Both the position numbers and the translations under genes were made by a program. The notes below the pieces were generated by a model that was not told the origin of the DNA, did no database searches, and saw nothing but the letters and a program-made list of their open reading frames with translations. Shown piece after piece: positions 48,625 through 61,671 of a DNA stretch of 64,000 nucleotides; within the stretch, counting starts at the first letter, position 1; each line of letters opens with the position of its first letter. The stretch is from positions 1,860,001 through 1,924,000 of the forward strand of contig JABRWF010000003.1 of NCBI GenBank assembly GCA_018343915.1, in the 5' to 3' direction. This DNA is from Agroathelia rolfsii (taxonomy: Eukaryota > Basidiomycota > Agaricomycetes > Amylocorticiales > Amylocorticiaceae).

Positions 48625-51600
48625 ATGCACTCCCTATCACTCCAGTCTTTCTGGTACACGTCTCTTGTCTTTGTTTCTGCCATCTCCAACTGCGGAATAC
48701 TACCAGTATCACGACTTGGCCTGGTTGTGTATGCACGTGATATACAGATTCCTTTTGTCATCATGGAGGGCATGGCGCCTACTGCGGCCGACTCGGAAGA
48801 CACTCGAGCAAGTACCAACATGACCTCTGACTCAATACAATTTGATTGGGCGGTGGAGGCCTCTGTAGATTGGAATGTACAGTGCAGAATTCACTGCTTC
48901 TTCTCCGGTTTGTGCGGATTTGTTATGATACCTAACCGAGGCGCTTCTGAATAGGTATTGGGTCCGTTTCCCATTCACGCACGAGAACAATCAATACTTT
49001 CCCCCGCGTTTCCGCTCGATCGTGCGTGTATATGTAATGGTCGAATGTTGAATTAGCGATCTCATGATATAGTCGTGCTCGTATAAACAGTATCCCAACC
49101 TATTGATTATACTGCCCATTGGCCCTCGGCGTACGCAGACAATGGCACTGTGACCTGGACATCTGCCACAGCGGAGCTCTGGGGTGACCTTGATGTGTCG
49201 TTCCCTCACATAAGGTATGTTGATCTACTTTCGCTCTCATCCTTTCCACTTGAGGGTTCATCATCGATTTCTTTCTCTTTTATTTTTATTTTTACCCGTA
49301 TTCAAAGATGGAAAGATATCCGAGCGACGGAAGGTTGGGCGGGCATACAGCATCATGCACTCCTCCGCTCGACATTCACAGTCTACCCTTCCACCTCACT
49401 CGCCAACACTAACACCAGTGATGTGAACGCAAAACCTCCACATCTCCTTGTCGACCTCACCCGCGCATCGTACTTTGCCGTCCGCCCCCTGGGCGATTTG
49501 ACGTACCCGCTTCGATGGCACATGGGAAATATATACGGCATAGAGCGGTCGATGCCCCATGTACTGGACGTGCCCGAGCTTCTCAGCCTGGAGGAGCCGA
49601 CAGTATTTGAGATTTTTGTTAGCGGGGACTACGAGGTAAGACTTTATAGTCGCGATATCCATTCATAATCGTGATTCTGAATGAATCGGAAACCCTGCTT
49701 TTGATATTACATAGATCAGACTCTTCGGCGACTCACATGCGTACGATACGCCCTCCGAAGTACCCAAGCTAAGCATCAGCCTTTCGATCGCCGTGGAGCC
49801 CTCTGTGCCTGCCGTCGAGGCCGTCGCGACGCATCATGTGGTGTGTGACTTTGTAGATGGTGCGCCGTTTGGAGAGGTCTTTGGTGTTGGCGTACAGGCT
49901 ATTGCACCTGCTTGGGCGGAGGTGATCGATGCTAAAGCTCAGGTATGTATTCACCGACAACGGGCTGTTGCATTGAAGTTATTATCTCAGAGATGCAATC
50001 GGTTGATATTGCATATAGGGCATAGAAGTGGAGCTCAAGAACAAAGTCCTTCTCGCACCGGGCCAGACGCGTATCGTGCCTGTCCATTTCGTAACTCACG
50101 GCTACACGGGATCGGAAATCCAGATTGATCTGACTGTGCTCATCCATGAAGCATTCCCTATAGCTGATGATAACAGCAACACGCAAGGGAATGCTGGAAG
50201 CAGCACTCGCCAGACAACACTCTCCGTTATCCTCCCATTGCGCCAGACGACTGTGTCGCACTGGCATGCAGCAGATTATCATGCCTTGGTGGCTACGCAC
50301 ATGTCTTCGGGTGTTCCCACTGCGTTCTCGGCAGTGCCACCGTTGCACAAGGGTGGAGGAATTCCTATCCTCGCATTGCGTATGTTCATTTTTTTTTCTT
50401 TTCCAAGTTGAGTTTTCGATTTTTGATACCATTGATTGTTTTTCTTTCATTTGCAGATGGTTCCGGTGTGGACATCATCGCTCATGATTTCTGGGCGACT
50501 TCATTGCGGAGGCAGGAAAGGAGCTGGATTGTCATTCCGTCTGGCCGGACGTCATGGGTACGTCGTTTTTCGTTTTGTTTTTATTTTGTAGATTACCTCC
50601 CAGGGAGGAATGTGCGTTAAGAATTGCTTGGTAGGGTCTGGATTGGCATGGGCCAAGCTCTGATGACGCTTGGTCTGCACTGGCAGCATTGTCTAGAATC
50701 CTGTTTACCGTGACTACTGCGCGCTCTACCTTCAGCACCAACCCTGAGATTGCGTCAAAGGCTGCATGGGGATTTCCGATGGGAAGTAAAGTATTGCTCA
50801 TGGGTCATTCGGTAAGGTTTTTATTTTTTTATTTTTTTTAAAAAAAAAAAAAAAAAAAAACAGAAACCCCCTATGGCACGCATTCTAAATCTTTTTTAGA
50901 ATGGTGGACAAGGGGTGTGGCACAATGCTGTTCGATCCCCCGACCGAATTATTGGTGGTATGTCTGTTCTGTTCTTAACGGGTGTCAATGAGCGATGAAC
51001 AATGAACTATTTTATCTCAGCCATTCCCGCCGCTGCATACATCAAATCTCAGGCGTATGTCCCCCTGACATTGTCCCGGTAAGTCTATTTCTCTCTCTCA
51101 CGAAGCTAGGTATTGAAATTTGGCCTAAATCCGTTACCTCCATCCTGCCTCTGCATTGCAAGATCGGCACATTATATCGACCCAGCTTTATCTTCCATTC
51201 TCTACGCATCATTAACCCCGGATGACAATGACATCCTCCTCACTAATCTAGTTCATACGCCTATCTTGGCAGTTCATGGAGGCGCTGACGAGAATGTGCC
51301 TGTTTGGCATTCACGAGAGCTTGTGGGAACTCTTAAGACCTTGGGTTCTACTCAGGCAAGGTACTTTTTTTTTCCCCTCCTAAGTTTGTTATTATGATAC
51401 TGATTACAACGAATCTTGTATGCGCATATGTTCTCTATTCAGCCTGATTGAAGACCCCGGAAAAGGACACTGGTACCCTACCGTGCTAAATAATGAGCGT
51501 GTCCAAAGGTTCATTGCGGATATCCTCAATGCGCCTTTAAGCCGCGGTGATGTGCAATTGCCAAGCGAAGACTACGTCAAAGAATTTACTTTGACGGTAG

Positions 51601-52882
51601 CTGGTTCGATTGGGGATACTTCGTTACATGGCTGGCGTGTTCGTATCTTAGAGGTCCCCGGTCGGTAAGTGGAATTGCAGTTTTGTGTTTGTCAGCTTTG
51701 CTTCTCCCGCAAACTTACGCCCGTGTTCTTTGATCCCTCAGCATCGCCAAAATCCATGTTCTCTTCTCAAGTACTCACGAAGAAGGGAATGAGATGGTGG
51801 TGGCTCATGTCAAAACAAGGAATGTCCACCGTTTCTCTATTTTAGCTGCAAAATTGCCTCGGTCTACCACCAAACTCGTCATTGATGGAACCGCCATCGC
51901 CATCGATCCGGGTGTGATACGTAGTCCTATGAGTCTACATTTCTCGCGACAAGATTCAGGAGAGTGGGGAAACATTACGGTACGTTGTAAATTGCTCTCG
52001 ATGCATCAATACTACGACCATCCCATCTAATCAAGTATGTTGCTATCGACAGGGCTCCTATGCGAATACTTTCCCTGCACAACCTCCAGGCCGCCTCCAG
52101 GCTCTTTTGAGCACCCAATCTGCGATCCAGCTCATCATTCCCAGGCCTGAGTCGTCAACCGCCCACGCAATTTCGCTGAATATCGCTCAACGTATTGCTC
52201 ATGATCTAAATACGTATCATAAGCTAGATACGGTAATCTTGCAAGGAACCCTAGAAGAACTGCCAACGGGCCGTGTCAGTGGCAATATTGTTCTCATTGG
52301 CCTACCCTCGGATCCAGCTATACGGGAGCTCATACAGGCAAAGCGTACACCATTCGATATTATTTTATCGTCAGATGACGATGTTACCCAGTCCTGGTCC
52401 TGGTCATTGAACGGGACACCCTTGACTGATCCGGGACAAGGTAAGCACCCCACCCCTAGAAGGCAGAGAGAGAAATATCTTGCATGTCTTTCCTCGCTTT
52501 TTTATATATAAAATAATAATAATAATAATAATACAGCCATCACCTTCATGCACCCGCATGCTAACTATCATGGCGTTTTTGTGCTCGTTTTGTCTGGCAC
52601 AGATCTCGAAGGACTCGAGCGTACCTCACGATTCTTCCCCATCCGTACCGGCGTGCCCATTCCAGATTGGGTCATTGCCTCGCCCGATGTCGACAAGCTT
52701 TCCGGGGCAGGTATAATGGGTGCAGGGTAAGTTTCACTTATGAATTGGAATTGGTTCTTTTCGTGAGAACCTCCTCATCCGTACTTATCACTTATGGATC
52801 CTCTTTCCTTTGTGTGGTTGTTAGGTTCTGGAGTCGCGAATGGGGCTGGAACCAGCAAATGTCCTGGCACAATACAATATAG
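48625..52882 (+). CDS. Prolyl-oligopeptidase-like (S9) alpha/beta-hydrolase, probably secreted
   Basis: A large protein with a beta-rich N-terminal part and an alpha/beta-hydrolase domain. In order: VDWN joined across an intron to VLGPFPIHAREQSILSPAF, then TWTSATAELWGDLDVSFPHI, RATEGWAGIQHHALLRSTF, and VDIIAHDFWATSLRRQERSW. The nucleophile elbow GHSNGGQGVWHNAVRSPDRI follows, then Asp in HGGADENVPVWHSREL and His in GKGHWYPTVL. It ends in a C-terminal domain closing FWSREWGWNQQMSWHNTI. An intron falls exactly between the catalytic Ser and the Asn. The N-terminus is uncertain: ATG 48625 (MHSLSLQSFWYTSLVFVSAI) gives a signal-like hydrophobic start, but an extra intron before 48800 is possible. 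About fifteen exons. The biological substrate is unknown. Confidence 0.82.
50816..50860. repeat. T-run/A-run inverted repeat in an S9-hydrolase intron
   Basis: A T-rich run is followed directly by about twenty A, making a potential perfect A-T hairpin inside the intron that splits the catalytic Ser codon from the next codon. Read directly. Confidence 0.85.
52511..52532. repeat. (AAT)n microsatellite in an S9-hydrolase intron
   Basis: About seven AAT units lie immediately before the acceptor CAG (52533-52536) of an intron near the 3' end of the gene. Confidence 0.85.
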
Positions 52883-53403
52883 TCCACCAAAAAGCATAGC
52901 AACAAAATAGGCGAAGAGAAAGGAGAGAAGCTGAGCAATGTCATAGAAATGTACAAGAATATCGGGGAACTCAATGAGCAAATTGTTCCTTTTGAAAGTG
53001 TTGTAGCCACTAGTATAATTAAAGAAGAAAAGGATGCTTTGCTTACTTTTGCCTACCTCTGAAAAGGTAGGACATCTGTGATGTGTGGAAGGCGGATAGT
53101 GAGAAGAGAGTCGTTATATCATCATAACCTTTTTAAGAGCACTAGCAGCTTACAACACTTGAAGCTGATAGAAAGAAAGACAAAAAAATAGGTATGCCGT
53201 AGTAGTACAAGTACATTGTATAAGAGTGGTAAACATGACAAAAGCCCGTAGAGAGAAAAAAGAAAAAGAAAAATCATGAAAATGAGATAATAGCGACAAA
53301 TGGACAGCAAGGGGTAAGTGACAATAACATAAGGATGTGTTGTCTAAGGAGAAATGTGGCGATTAACCTAAGATGAGGGATAGGTAAGAATCAAATTGCG
53401 AAA
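52883..53403. other. Convergent spacer, S9 hydrolase / NOT1
   Basis: No gene is seen. The stretch is A/T-rich and contains the two 3' UTRs. Confidence 0.5.
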
Positions 53404-56400
53404 TTAAAAATTCAACAAGCCACGTACACTCTCAAGCATGATGGTAACCTCCGGGGCCACCCGAATAAACTCCCTGTTCCAGAAATCGTACTTGGGATTA
53501 CGCAGCAACTCAATGAACACCATCAAAGCGCCCCAAGGGTGAGGACGATGGACAATGAAGCGTTCCAGGAGAACCTTGGTCATCACCTCTTGGAACCGAT
53601 CGTCCTTGACCTCGACGAACAGGTGGAGCATAAGAGAGCTGAACCAGTGCGTGTGGGCGTTGGGATAGCGCAGGTGCAAGAGCACAGAGCTGAGGAGATG
53701 GTGTTGTCCTAATCAAATATGAGTATGAAGGAACCTCAAATTGCCGAAGAGTTACAACTTACCTTCAATATCCAAATTAGTCGCCAAGTACTGCAGAGCA
53801 ACGACGCCAGGATCAGTGGGCACGAAAAGAACCGGACCGGTGCGAGCCTTAGCCTGAGCAACGGACGAAATGCCGATGTACATGACAATCGAGTCCAAAA
53901 GCCCGATGTCGTACTCCACAGTTCCTTCCACATGACCGGGGATTTTGAGACCATCCTTGAGCGTTTCCAGGAAGGAAGGCGAGCCTCGGTTTAGGAGATA
54001 CTGGTCAAGGAAACCACGCAGGTCGCCTTGTTTTAGAGGAGCAAAGTCTGACAAAACGGGCGGGATCGGACCCATGTCGGTGATCGCCTCAAAGGGAATC
54101 TCCCTTAGATAGGGATCAGGGAGTTGAATAGTGGGTGGGAAGGCACTGAGGATGATGTTTCGGAATTGGATGCAACGAGCCGGAATAGCCTCGCAAAGGG
54201 AGAAGTAGTAATCGCTGAGGAACTCGGGGAAGTCATGCAACAAGACGAGGAGAAGTCGGAGCGAGCCGCGGTACAAGTCTCTCGAAGCTGCCTGCAGATC
54301 TGACTCTTTCAAGAAAGGAGCAAGGAACCTGAACAAGGACAGAAGAAGCTTGTGGAAGGCCGCCCAGCCGTCTCGGTTTTCGGACAGGAGTAGCTTAGGC
54401 ATGAAAAGCCTGTGAGAAATAAGGGCCATCCACGAGAATGCGAAGCTAGGGAAGTAGGTGGGTTGAAGGGAGCTGAAGGTGTCACTACAAAACAAAGTTA
54501 GCGAATCATCTTTGTAAAAACAAGGATGCCTACCTGATGGCGAGTAGAATCGGGAAATAAGCCGTGCCAAGGTACGACTCGATCACGTGGAGGTCATTCA
54601 AGAGGCTGGAGAAGAACCGGAAGAATGGCTTCTGCTGGAAGGCCAGCCCCTGATCTTCGTGGATGTTGGATAGCACAAGGACGAAGATTGACAAGATCTT
54701 CGTCAAATACAATGTTTTTGTTTGATCACTGTTCGTTCCTGAGGGATCGCCGTGGTACTTGATCATGTATACGATCAGGCGGGACATGGCGTCTAGGGCT
54801 TGGAAGGAGTTCTCGAAGTCTCCGGCTGCTACACACTTGAGATAGCTGCTGACACTGGACTCGGCGCAGACGCGGAAGAAGAACAGAGCGACATCGTCAA
54901 CACGGAGGATACCTTGCTTGGTAATTTGGTTGATGAAGGGTACGAAAGCCTTCTCTGGCGAAGGAGAGCGCAAGAAAATCGAGACCCATTGTTGGAACAA
55001 GAAAAGCAACTTTTCACGTAGCTGCTCAGTCTCTGTTTTGGCTGCAGCTGGACGTAAAGCCAATGTATCCGGCAAAGCAGGACGTCTGATGCCCTGAAGA
55101 TCCTCAAGCAAATGGTTTGCGCTGTTGACAGTTAGTCAGGCTTTGCTCCCGCAAAAAAAGCAAATGGTCAACGCACTCTTCGGTTGTCTTGCCAGCCTGG
55201 AACAGTTTAGCAAGCGCTTCGATGCAGCAAGCAAACTGACTCTGAGACGCAATCGGCGGGTCATGCGAGAGACATTCCCGGATTAAACCAGAAACATAGT
55301 TGACCAAGTTCGGTCTGGGGTTATTGAGCAACGAATATGCCAAATGATGATCTTGTTCCTGGAATTTGATTACACCGCTGCGCAACAAAGTAGCTGTTAC
55401 GGGGATGTTATATTTGCGCTATTTTGTATTTGGCATGAGGTTAAATCAAGAAATAAGTCGATAGCACTCACCTCGTCATCTGCATAAATCAACCATGTCG
55501 AAGCCTCGTTCTGAACGTCGGGATATGTAGCGAACAGGGTATCCAAAAGAGCAACGAAAACTTCCCGTCCGAGTTGTGTGACAGTTTTGTACAGAGCCTG
55601 AACGATCTTCTGCGATATAAGGAGCGGCGTCCGAGTGCGATCTGACTCGTTTGCCAACTGCATGATTTGTCTGACCAAGTGGCGAATGTCGTGGTTGGGA
55701 GGTAATGCACCGATGGATTGGACGGGGAGCTGAGCCACAATTGCCTCGATATCGCGGAGGATGGTCGTAGCGCGCTCCAAAGTATCTTGCTGATTGAGGA
55801 AAGGCTGGAATTAGGTATGAGAACATCAACAACAAACAGAAAGCATAGGTATAGTACCGCATGATCAGGCCTGGAATAAGCCACAGCAGAAGCAGGACGA
55901 CTAGCAACACGTCTTTTACTGGCATCACTCGCTAAAAAAAATGAAGGGTTGGCTTAAATCACTAAACAAATGAATTCAATGACTAACCGAAATCCTCGTA
56001 AACTGCAGCTTGGTGTGGCTGAAGTCCGGAAGGCTTAACTCTCAACGGCTCAGGTAAAGTAACCGTGAAACTTGACGGAGGTGCGGTGGGATCATAGAAC
56101 GGCTGCCCAGGTCTCTGCTGCAAAAAAGAACGCAGCATATCAACATCAAGACTAACGAAAAAAAAGATCAATTTAGCATACCTCGCGCTGGCGGCGACGA
56201 AGCTCATAAGCCGACGCTAAGCCCTCATCCACATCACTGACGGCACGCTCCATAGCGGCCTTTTCAATCGCCTGGCAAGCAATCTCCAAATTATCAGCAA
56301 CAAGCATTTGTACCACTTGCTCCGGAAGACCCTGTGATATATTATCAGCATTTTAGAAAGAATAAAGGATGCAAAGAACAAACAACCCCAACTTACATCG

Positions 56401-59400
56401 CTAAACCCAAGATCCGCCAGCTGATGACGCAAATGCGTAGCAAGGTTGACCTTGAGCGGCTCTTTGCAAGTCACCAACGCCAAACTGCCAGCCAACTTGG
56501 ACGCCATTAAATGACCTGCCTTCCTCAACCTGTCCTCGTTCGGCTCGCTTGCAAAGTCCTTGGACACAAGCTCATGCGTCGAGATACCTGCGATCGTCAC
56601 GGATCGCTCGACGACGGGGATAATGATCTCGCGCACAGCACGATCGACGCCGAGCTGCACAGCGCGCTTGAAGCCCTGGCTGCTCGCGAGTGGCGCCAGC
56701 TGCGGGTTGATATTCACGTGAAGCACCAAAGCAGTTAGGATCGACTCGATGTGTGGACCCAACGCTCTCTGCGCGTCGACGGGGCTCGCCGGCCCACCGA
56801 GCGCCATCATCTGCGCCTCGGCAGCAGCAGCACCAGCCGCACCGGCACCAATGCCGACGCTGCCCGCACCAGCGCCCGCAGCCGCCGTGGGGTCGTATCC
56901 GCCCATAGGCAGAGAATCCAGGCTGGGGGCGTAATCCGGCAAAGGCAGCGTCTCCGTTAACGGCCGGTTGCGTAAGATCGTCGACGGTTCAATCTGGTCG
57001 AGGTTAATGTTGAGTTCCTTACACAGCACCTCGATATCCATTTTGAGCATGATCCGCAACTCCGCAAAGAGGTACAGCTCCGTTAGCAGGCTGATGCATG
57101 CCATCAGCCACGGGTTCGGCGGGTGGAAGACCTTGGAGTGCTTTGTCGCGTCTAGCGTCTTGCACACAAAGGGGATGGCCACCGCCAGCCGGCTGTTTTC
57201 GTACCCCTCCACGAGGATGTCTTTGATGGACAGGTTCTTGAACTTGATGGGTTTATCACGCGCGAGCGTGATGAGACCGAGCCAGGTGCCTATGTTCTTC
57301 AGAATCGTGCGTTCCGACGCCTGCTTCATCGTCTTCTCCGCGTTAAGCAGCAAAGAAGACTTCAAGTACGTTTCCTGTAGAATGAGCTTATCGAGGCTTT
57401 CCCTCGCGAGCGCATCAAGGAAGCGAAGGTACAACCCGTGGTTATTGGGTTCCGTGCTAATGCGCGTATCGACGAGATAATGGGCGAACCACCTCGCGTA
57501 CTGATCATCGTACTGCTCCCGCATCTCCTCCAGCTTCGTATCAAAGTTGCTCGGCGCAAGGTTATTGACGATGAACATGATCTTATCCGACACTTCCTCC
57601 GGCGGCGATTCGATATCACCGGGGGGTAAGTCAGGATGGATCGACGTGAACGGCTCCAGAGCGCCGCCAGCACCAGCACCAGTACCGCCAGCACCGGCAC
57701 CGGCACCATTACTATTCTGCCCCACTCCTCCAGCCGATGCCCCGCCTCGCCAGGCAGCACTCGTATCCGAATCATTCGCAATCGCGCGCCGGACGCTCGC
57801 CGCCAGCTCAGGTTGGGACTCCATCAGTGTCGTATTGCCCGCCAGCTGCTGACATACAGCGGGCCACTCCCCCAGACGTGAATGGAACCGCAACAACGCC
57901 TGCACGCCAAACTTGAACAGGTTCGTCTCCGGCGGACACTCGACCGCATCGAGGATATAACGCATCGCGATCCCGAGCGGCACAAACTCGATCAGCTGGC
58001 GCTGGATGAGGGACCCGAATAGATAACCCGTCATGGCCAGCTCGCGCGCGGGGTAGTAGGACTGGAAGAACTTGTACTCGTCAAAGAGGAAATGCAGCAT
58101 GCACGAAAAGATATCCTGCTCGCGTTGGTTGCCCGAGTTTTTATAGGCTTGCAGCATCGTGATCACGTCGTCGATCGTCGTCTGCTCGTCGTACATCTGC
58201 TTGTAGACCGCATCGACTTCGGCCTCAATCTCGGGACTATAGTTGACCACGCTGAAGCCTGGATCGGCGTCCGAGACTGGGAGGAAGCTCATTAGACGCG
58301 GGTGGACTTGCAGACATTCGTTGCGCACGTCGGAGCAAGCGCGCAGGTCGTTGTCGTCCATAAGTGTCATACTGAAGGGAGTCGTTCATTAGATGGAGAG
58401 TTCTTTTTTTTTTTTTTTTTTACAAATAGAAGAAAGAAAAAGGCGAAGAATATGAATACTAACTTGACGCGTAAAATCCGGAGGAAAATAGTGATGGTCT
58501 GCGGATTCAGAGGCAACGTGCGATTCTCGGTCGCAGGGTCGGACAACCGGGTCGCCTTTTCGCTGTCCATTTTTACATGCAAGAAATCGATGACGGCGCG
58601 TATGAACTCGATGCCGTGGGCGGACACCTTGTCTACGAGCCACTTGTCCAGGTTGAGGTACTCTCGTCGGGACGCCAGAGCGGCAGCATCAAGTGCAAAC
58701 ATGAACGGACGGACTTCCAGCAGGGCCTCGAGTATCTTAAACGAAGTTAGCATTATACAGGGTAGTAGACCAAAGTTAGTGGTATTCACCTTGAGATCTT
58801 GTGCAACATCATGAATCCTAGTGATGTTCAACGGACTCTCTTCGTAAAAGTCGCGGAACGCTCCCGTCAGATAACTCTGATCAATCTGCCAGATGCGCAT
58901 AAACACAAGTTGGTGGTTTGGGTGACCAGCCAAGAACATTGCCAGGAGCTTGCGAGAGTACTCGGTACGAATCTCATTCCATGTTTGGTCCTGAAAGAGA
59001 CAGAAAGGATGAGCCAAACTTGGCGCAAAAAAAGCATATGTAAATCCCATAGACGTACAGGTACCAAGAGCAAACCCATGTGCACGAGCTCTGCACTGAT
59101 CTTGACAGCTTTATCCAACATGTCACGCACACAGTTCCTGATCTCCAGCGACTCGTCACCCGCCAATCTAACGAGAACCTCGAACAGCTCTACGGAATTC
59201 CAGGTATGGCCCTGCACATTCGCCGCCAGTGTTTTGATCGTCGGGCTCGCCGTCGACACATCCTCTACGGTGACAATCCGCCGGCCGGGGAGTGTGACAA
59301 AATTGAACGTGTCGCCGGGAAGGGAGAGCAAGGCATCGAGCAAATGCAGCTGGTAGAGAGAGTTGGACCACGTCGTCCAGAAGCCCGTCACGGCATGGGG

Positions 59401-60707
59401 GACTGCGGCGGCTGGGCTGTTGATGAGCACGGCGATGAGGACCTTGAGTGTGGCAGTGTCGACCGCGCTGCGGTTGGGATAGTCGAACGACTTGATGACT
59501 TCCGGCCAGTTCAGATTGGAGGTCTAAGTAAGCGTATGGTTGGTCTTAAAGGGCTCAAGAAATAAACAAATAAAATCATCACACTTACTATACTACTCAA
59601 CACTCGCACAAGGGCACCTACGTCGCATATTTGGCCACCGTCAAATGCAGTCTGTGCCAACGTCCGAAACATGTCGAGCACGAGAGCATCATCGGGGACG
59701 ATGACCTCTCCTACTCCAAGCCGCTGGAACAAAGCTTGTACGGCAATATCATCGCTCGTAATGTCCGATCCGAATTGATTAAGGGCCTCAATCAAAGTCG
59801 TGTTCGGTGGTAAACTGCAGAAAAAAAAACAAAAATAGAATAATTAACACATTGGGGCTCGGCAACGATTATGAAAAAAAAAAGATTTTTTTTTCTTTTT
59901 TCCTTCATGCCTTACCATAACGTAGCAAATATCCGCTCCAAGACGGGTGAGAGCGCTTCGGGACCAAAATGGGCATGGGCGGCTGTGACGAGCGTGAGGC
60001 GCTGCGTCTCATCCAACACGGGGTTCTCCAATGGCGGCTTGGACAACAAGTTCGTAAGCAGCTTGGCAGTCTGGTTGAGCGTGATATCGCCATGATCGAA
60101 CGAGGGCCGCTGGCAGAGGGACAGCACGGCGTTCTCAAACTCGGCATTGATAATCGCGAGCGCCTGCTGTTGGAACTCCTTCCGGGCCGAGGGCGCGAGG
60201 AAGGGCGTGACGAGCACGAAGCGCTCGAGGGGCCGTAGGCCGATGCGCTCAACGAAGCGGCCAAGGTCGAAGCTGCGGAAGGGCTCGTTGGCATCGCGGT
60301 GGTCGATGCTGTCCCTGAAGCGGTCCGCCATAAATGGGTCACGCGCCAGACGCTGTATCTCCTGGACGAGCAGGCGGAAAGAGAGGGCGGTGGAGGTGTC
60401 CAGGGTGTTGAGATGGCTCGGGTTGGGCGCTAGGCGTGCTTGCGAGTGCACGATGAGACGACGGATGAAGTGCAGGTAGGTATCGATCCCATGCTGCTCA
60501 GACAACTGGAGGATGAAAAGGATGATGGTGTGCATATATTAATGTTAACGCGGGGGGATTGGGAATATAGTGGACTGGGTGATAACTTACGGAGCGAATC
60601 TCGCTCTGGTTGCGCTCAAAGTTGTCTTCTGTGAGCGTTGAGAGCAGGAAGACGATCTGGGCGCGGACGATAGTATGGATGTTGGCATTTGGGGGATTGT
60701 TATCCAT
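53404..60707 (-). CDS. NOT1: NOT1/CNOT1, scaffold of the CCR4-NOT deadenylase complex
   Basis: NOT1 is the platform that binds CAF1-CCR4, CAF40 and NOT2/NOT3 to shorten mRNA poly(A) tails and repress translation. The start MDNNPPNANIHTIVRAQIVF leads to a HEAT-repeat N-terminus. The long exon 56217-58370 holds the MIF4G-like CAF1-binding domain: EQDIFSCMLHFLFDEYKFFQ, then NNHGLYLRFLDALARESL, KNIGTWLGLITLARDKPIKF and HPPNPWLMACISLLTELYLF. It also holds the CAF40-binding (DUF3819) block with QGFKRAVQLGVDRAVREIII. Low-complexity Gly/Ala-rich linkers separate domains. The C-terminal NOT1 module has HPWGALMVFIELLRNPKYDF and ends ESVRGLLNF. The estimate is over 2,000 residues. All joins that I checked keep frame. 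Several long antisense open frames across it are codon-bias shadows. Confidence 0.94.
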
Positions 60708-61671
60708 CGCGGCCGAGGGTCAAAGCGGACGCGTTCGCCGCGCACAGAAACCAGTTTTTGGAGATGAGAACAGAAGAGGGAGAGGAGATGGAGATGGAGA
60801 GAGATGAGGAGCGAGTCGAGGACACAACGTTTGGCCGTAAGCAATAACGACCACGGATTCGAATCTCAGTAAACATGTCAAAGAAACAGCGTATATCGGG
60901 GATTGAATATTAAGGCTCCGTCTAAATACGTGTTCAATTATTTATTGTTACTCTTCCTACGCATACAGTCGGCGCACATCCGTCCTCGCTCATTTACTTT
61001 CTGCTACTATTCGGAATTGCAATTCGATAGTAGACCTCACAGTTATGAATGGCCAATTACGACAAGACTACACGTGGCTGAATCAACTGATCTGTGTCCA
61101 ACTCGCTGATTGGCGTATGCTTAGCGATGAAATGCTCTCAATTACGTGCCAATGTATACCAATGATGACTGAGAACTAAATATGCGCTCTATTCACATTC
61201 ACATCATCCCACATCCATGTGACTGGCTTCGCAATTTAACCCTACTTGTGGCAGGAAAAATCCGGATAATCCACACTCAAATATCCATAACTAACCCCAT
61301 ACACCATATGTCATATCATACTATGACTCACCACTACTGATCTTCTCGGTTCACATGAGGGCTCCGGCATACTCAACCATCGTCGCTATGTATACTGACC
61401 CAACTGACTTGGACTGTGAGCTCACTTCCATCATAGCCCTCATCTCCGGGTCATGCTCGAGGTCTAGTGCAAACGGCAAATTCAGTGCACCGGTAACATC
61501 TTGACTCGAGAAGATAAAGTCATCCAATATTAACCAGTACCTTCAAGATAAAGAAGCTTTTGCTCTTGGGCAAACATTTGTCTCTTTAGATCATTGCTCT
61601 ATCTCTCTCTTAGTAATCGCCTAAAGTTTTTAATAAACTTCTGCATTCAAACATACACAATGTTCAAGTTT
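60708..61671. other. Spacer between NOT1 and the terpene synthase
   Basis: No supported gene. It holds the NOT1 promoter at the left and terpene synthase 3' sequence at the right. A short open frame on the minus strand (61351-61548) is discussed under rejected items. Confidence 0.45.

Noticed and set aside
56968..57480. Plus-strand open frame of 170 codons (also 58302-58814 and 58799-59356)
   Set aside because: These lie opposite conserved NOT1 coding sequence and have no introns or family features of their own.
61351..61548. Minus-strand open frame of about 60 codons with protein-like composition downstream of the terpene synthase
   Set aside because: It has no start codon at its head, the preceding frame is closed by a stop, and no upstream exon or family match was found. 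It may be a relic, but support is too weak.
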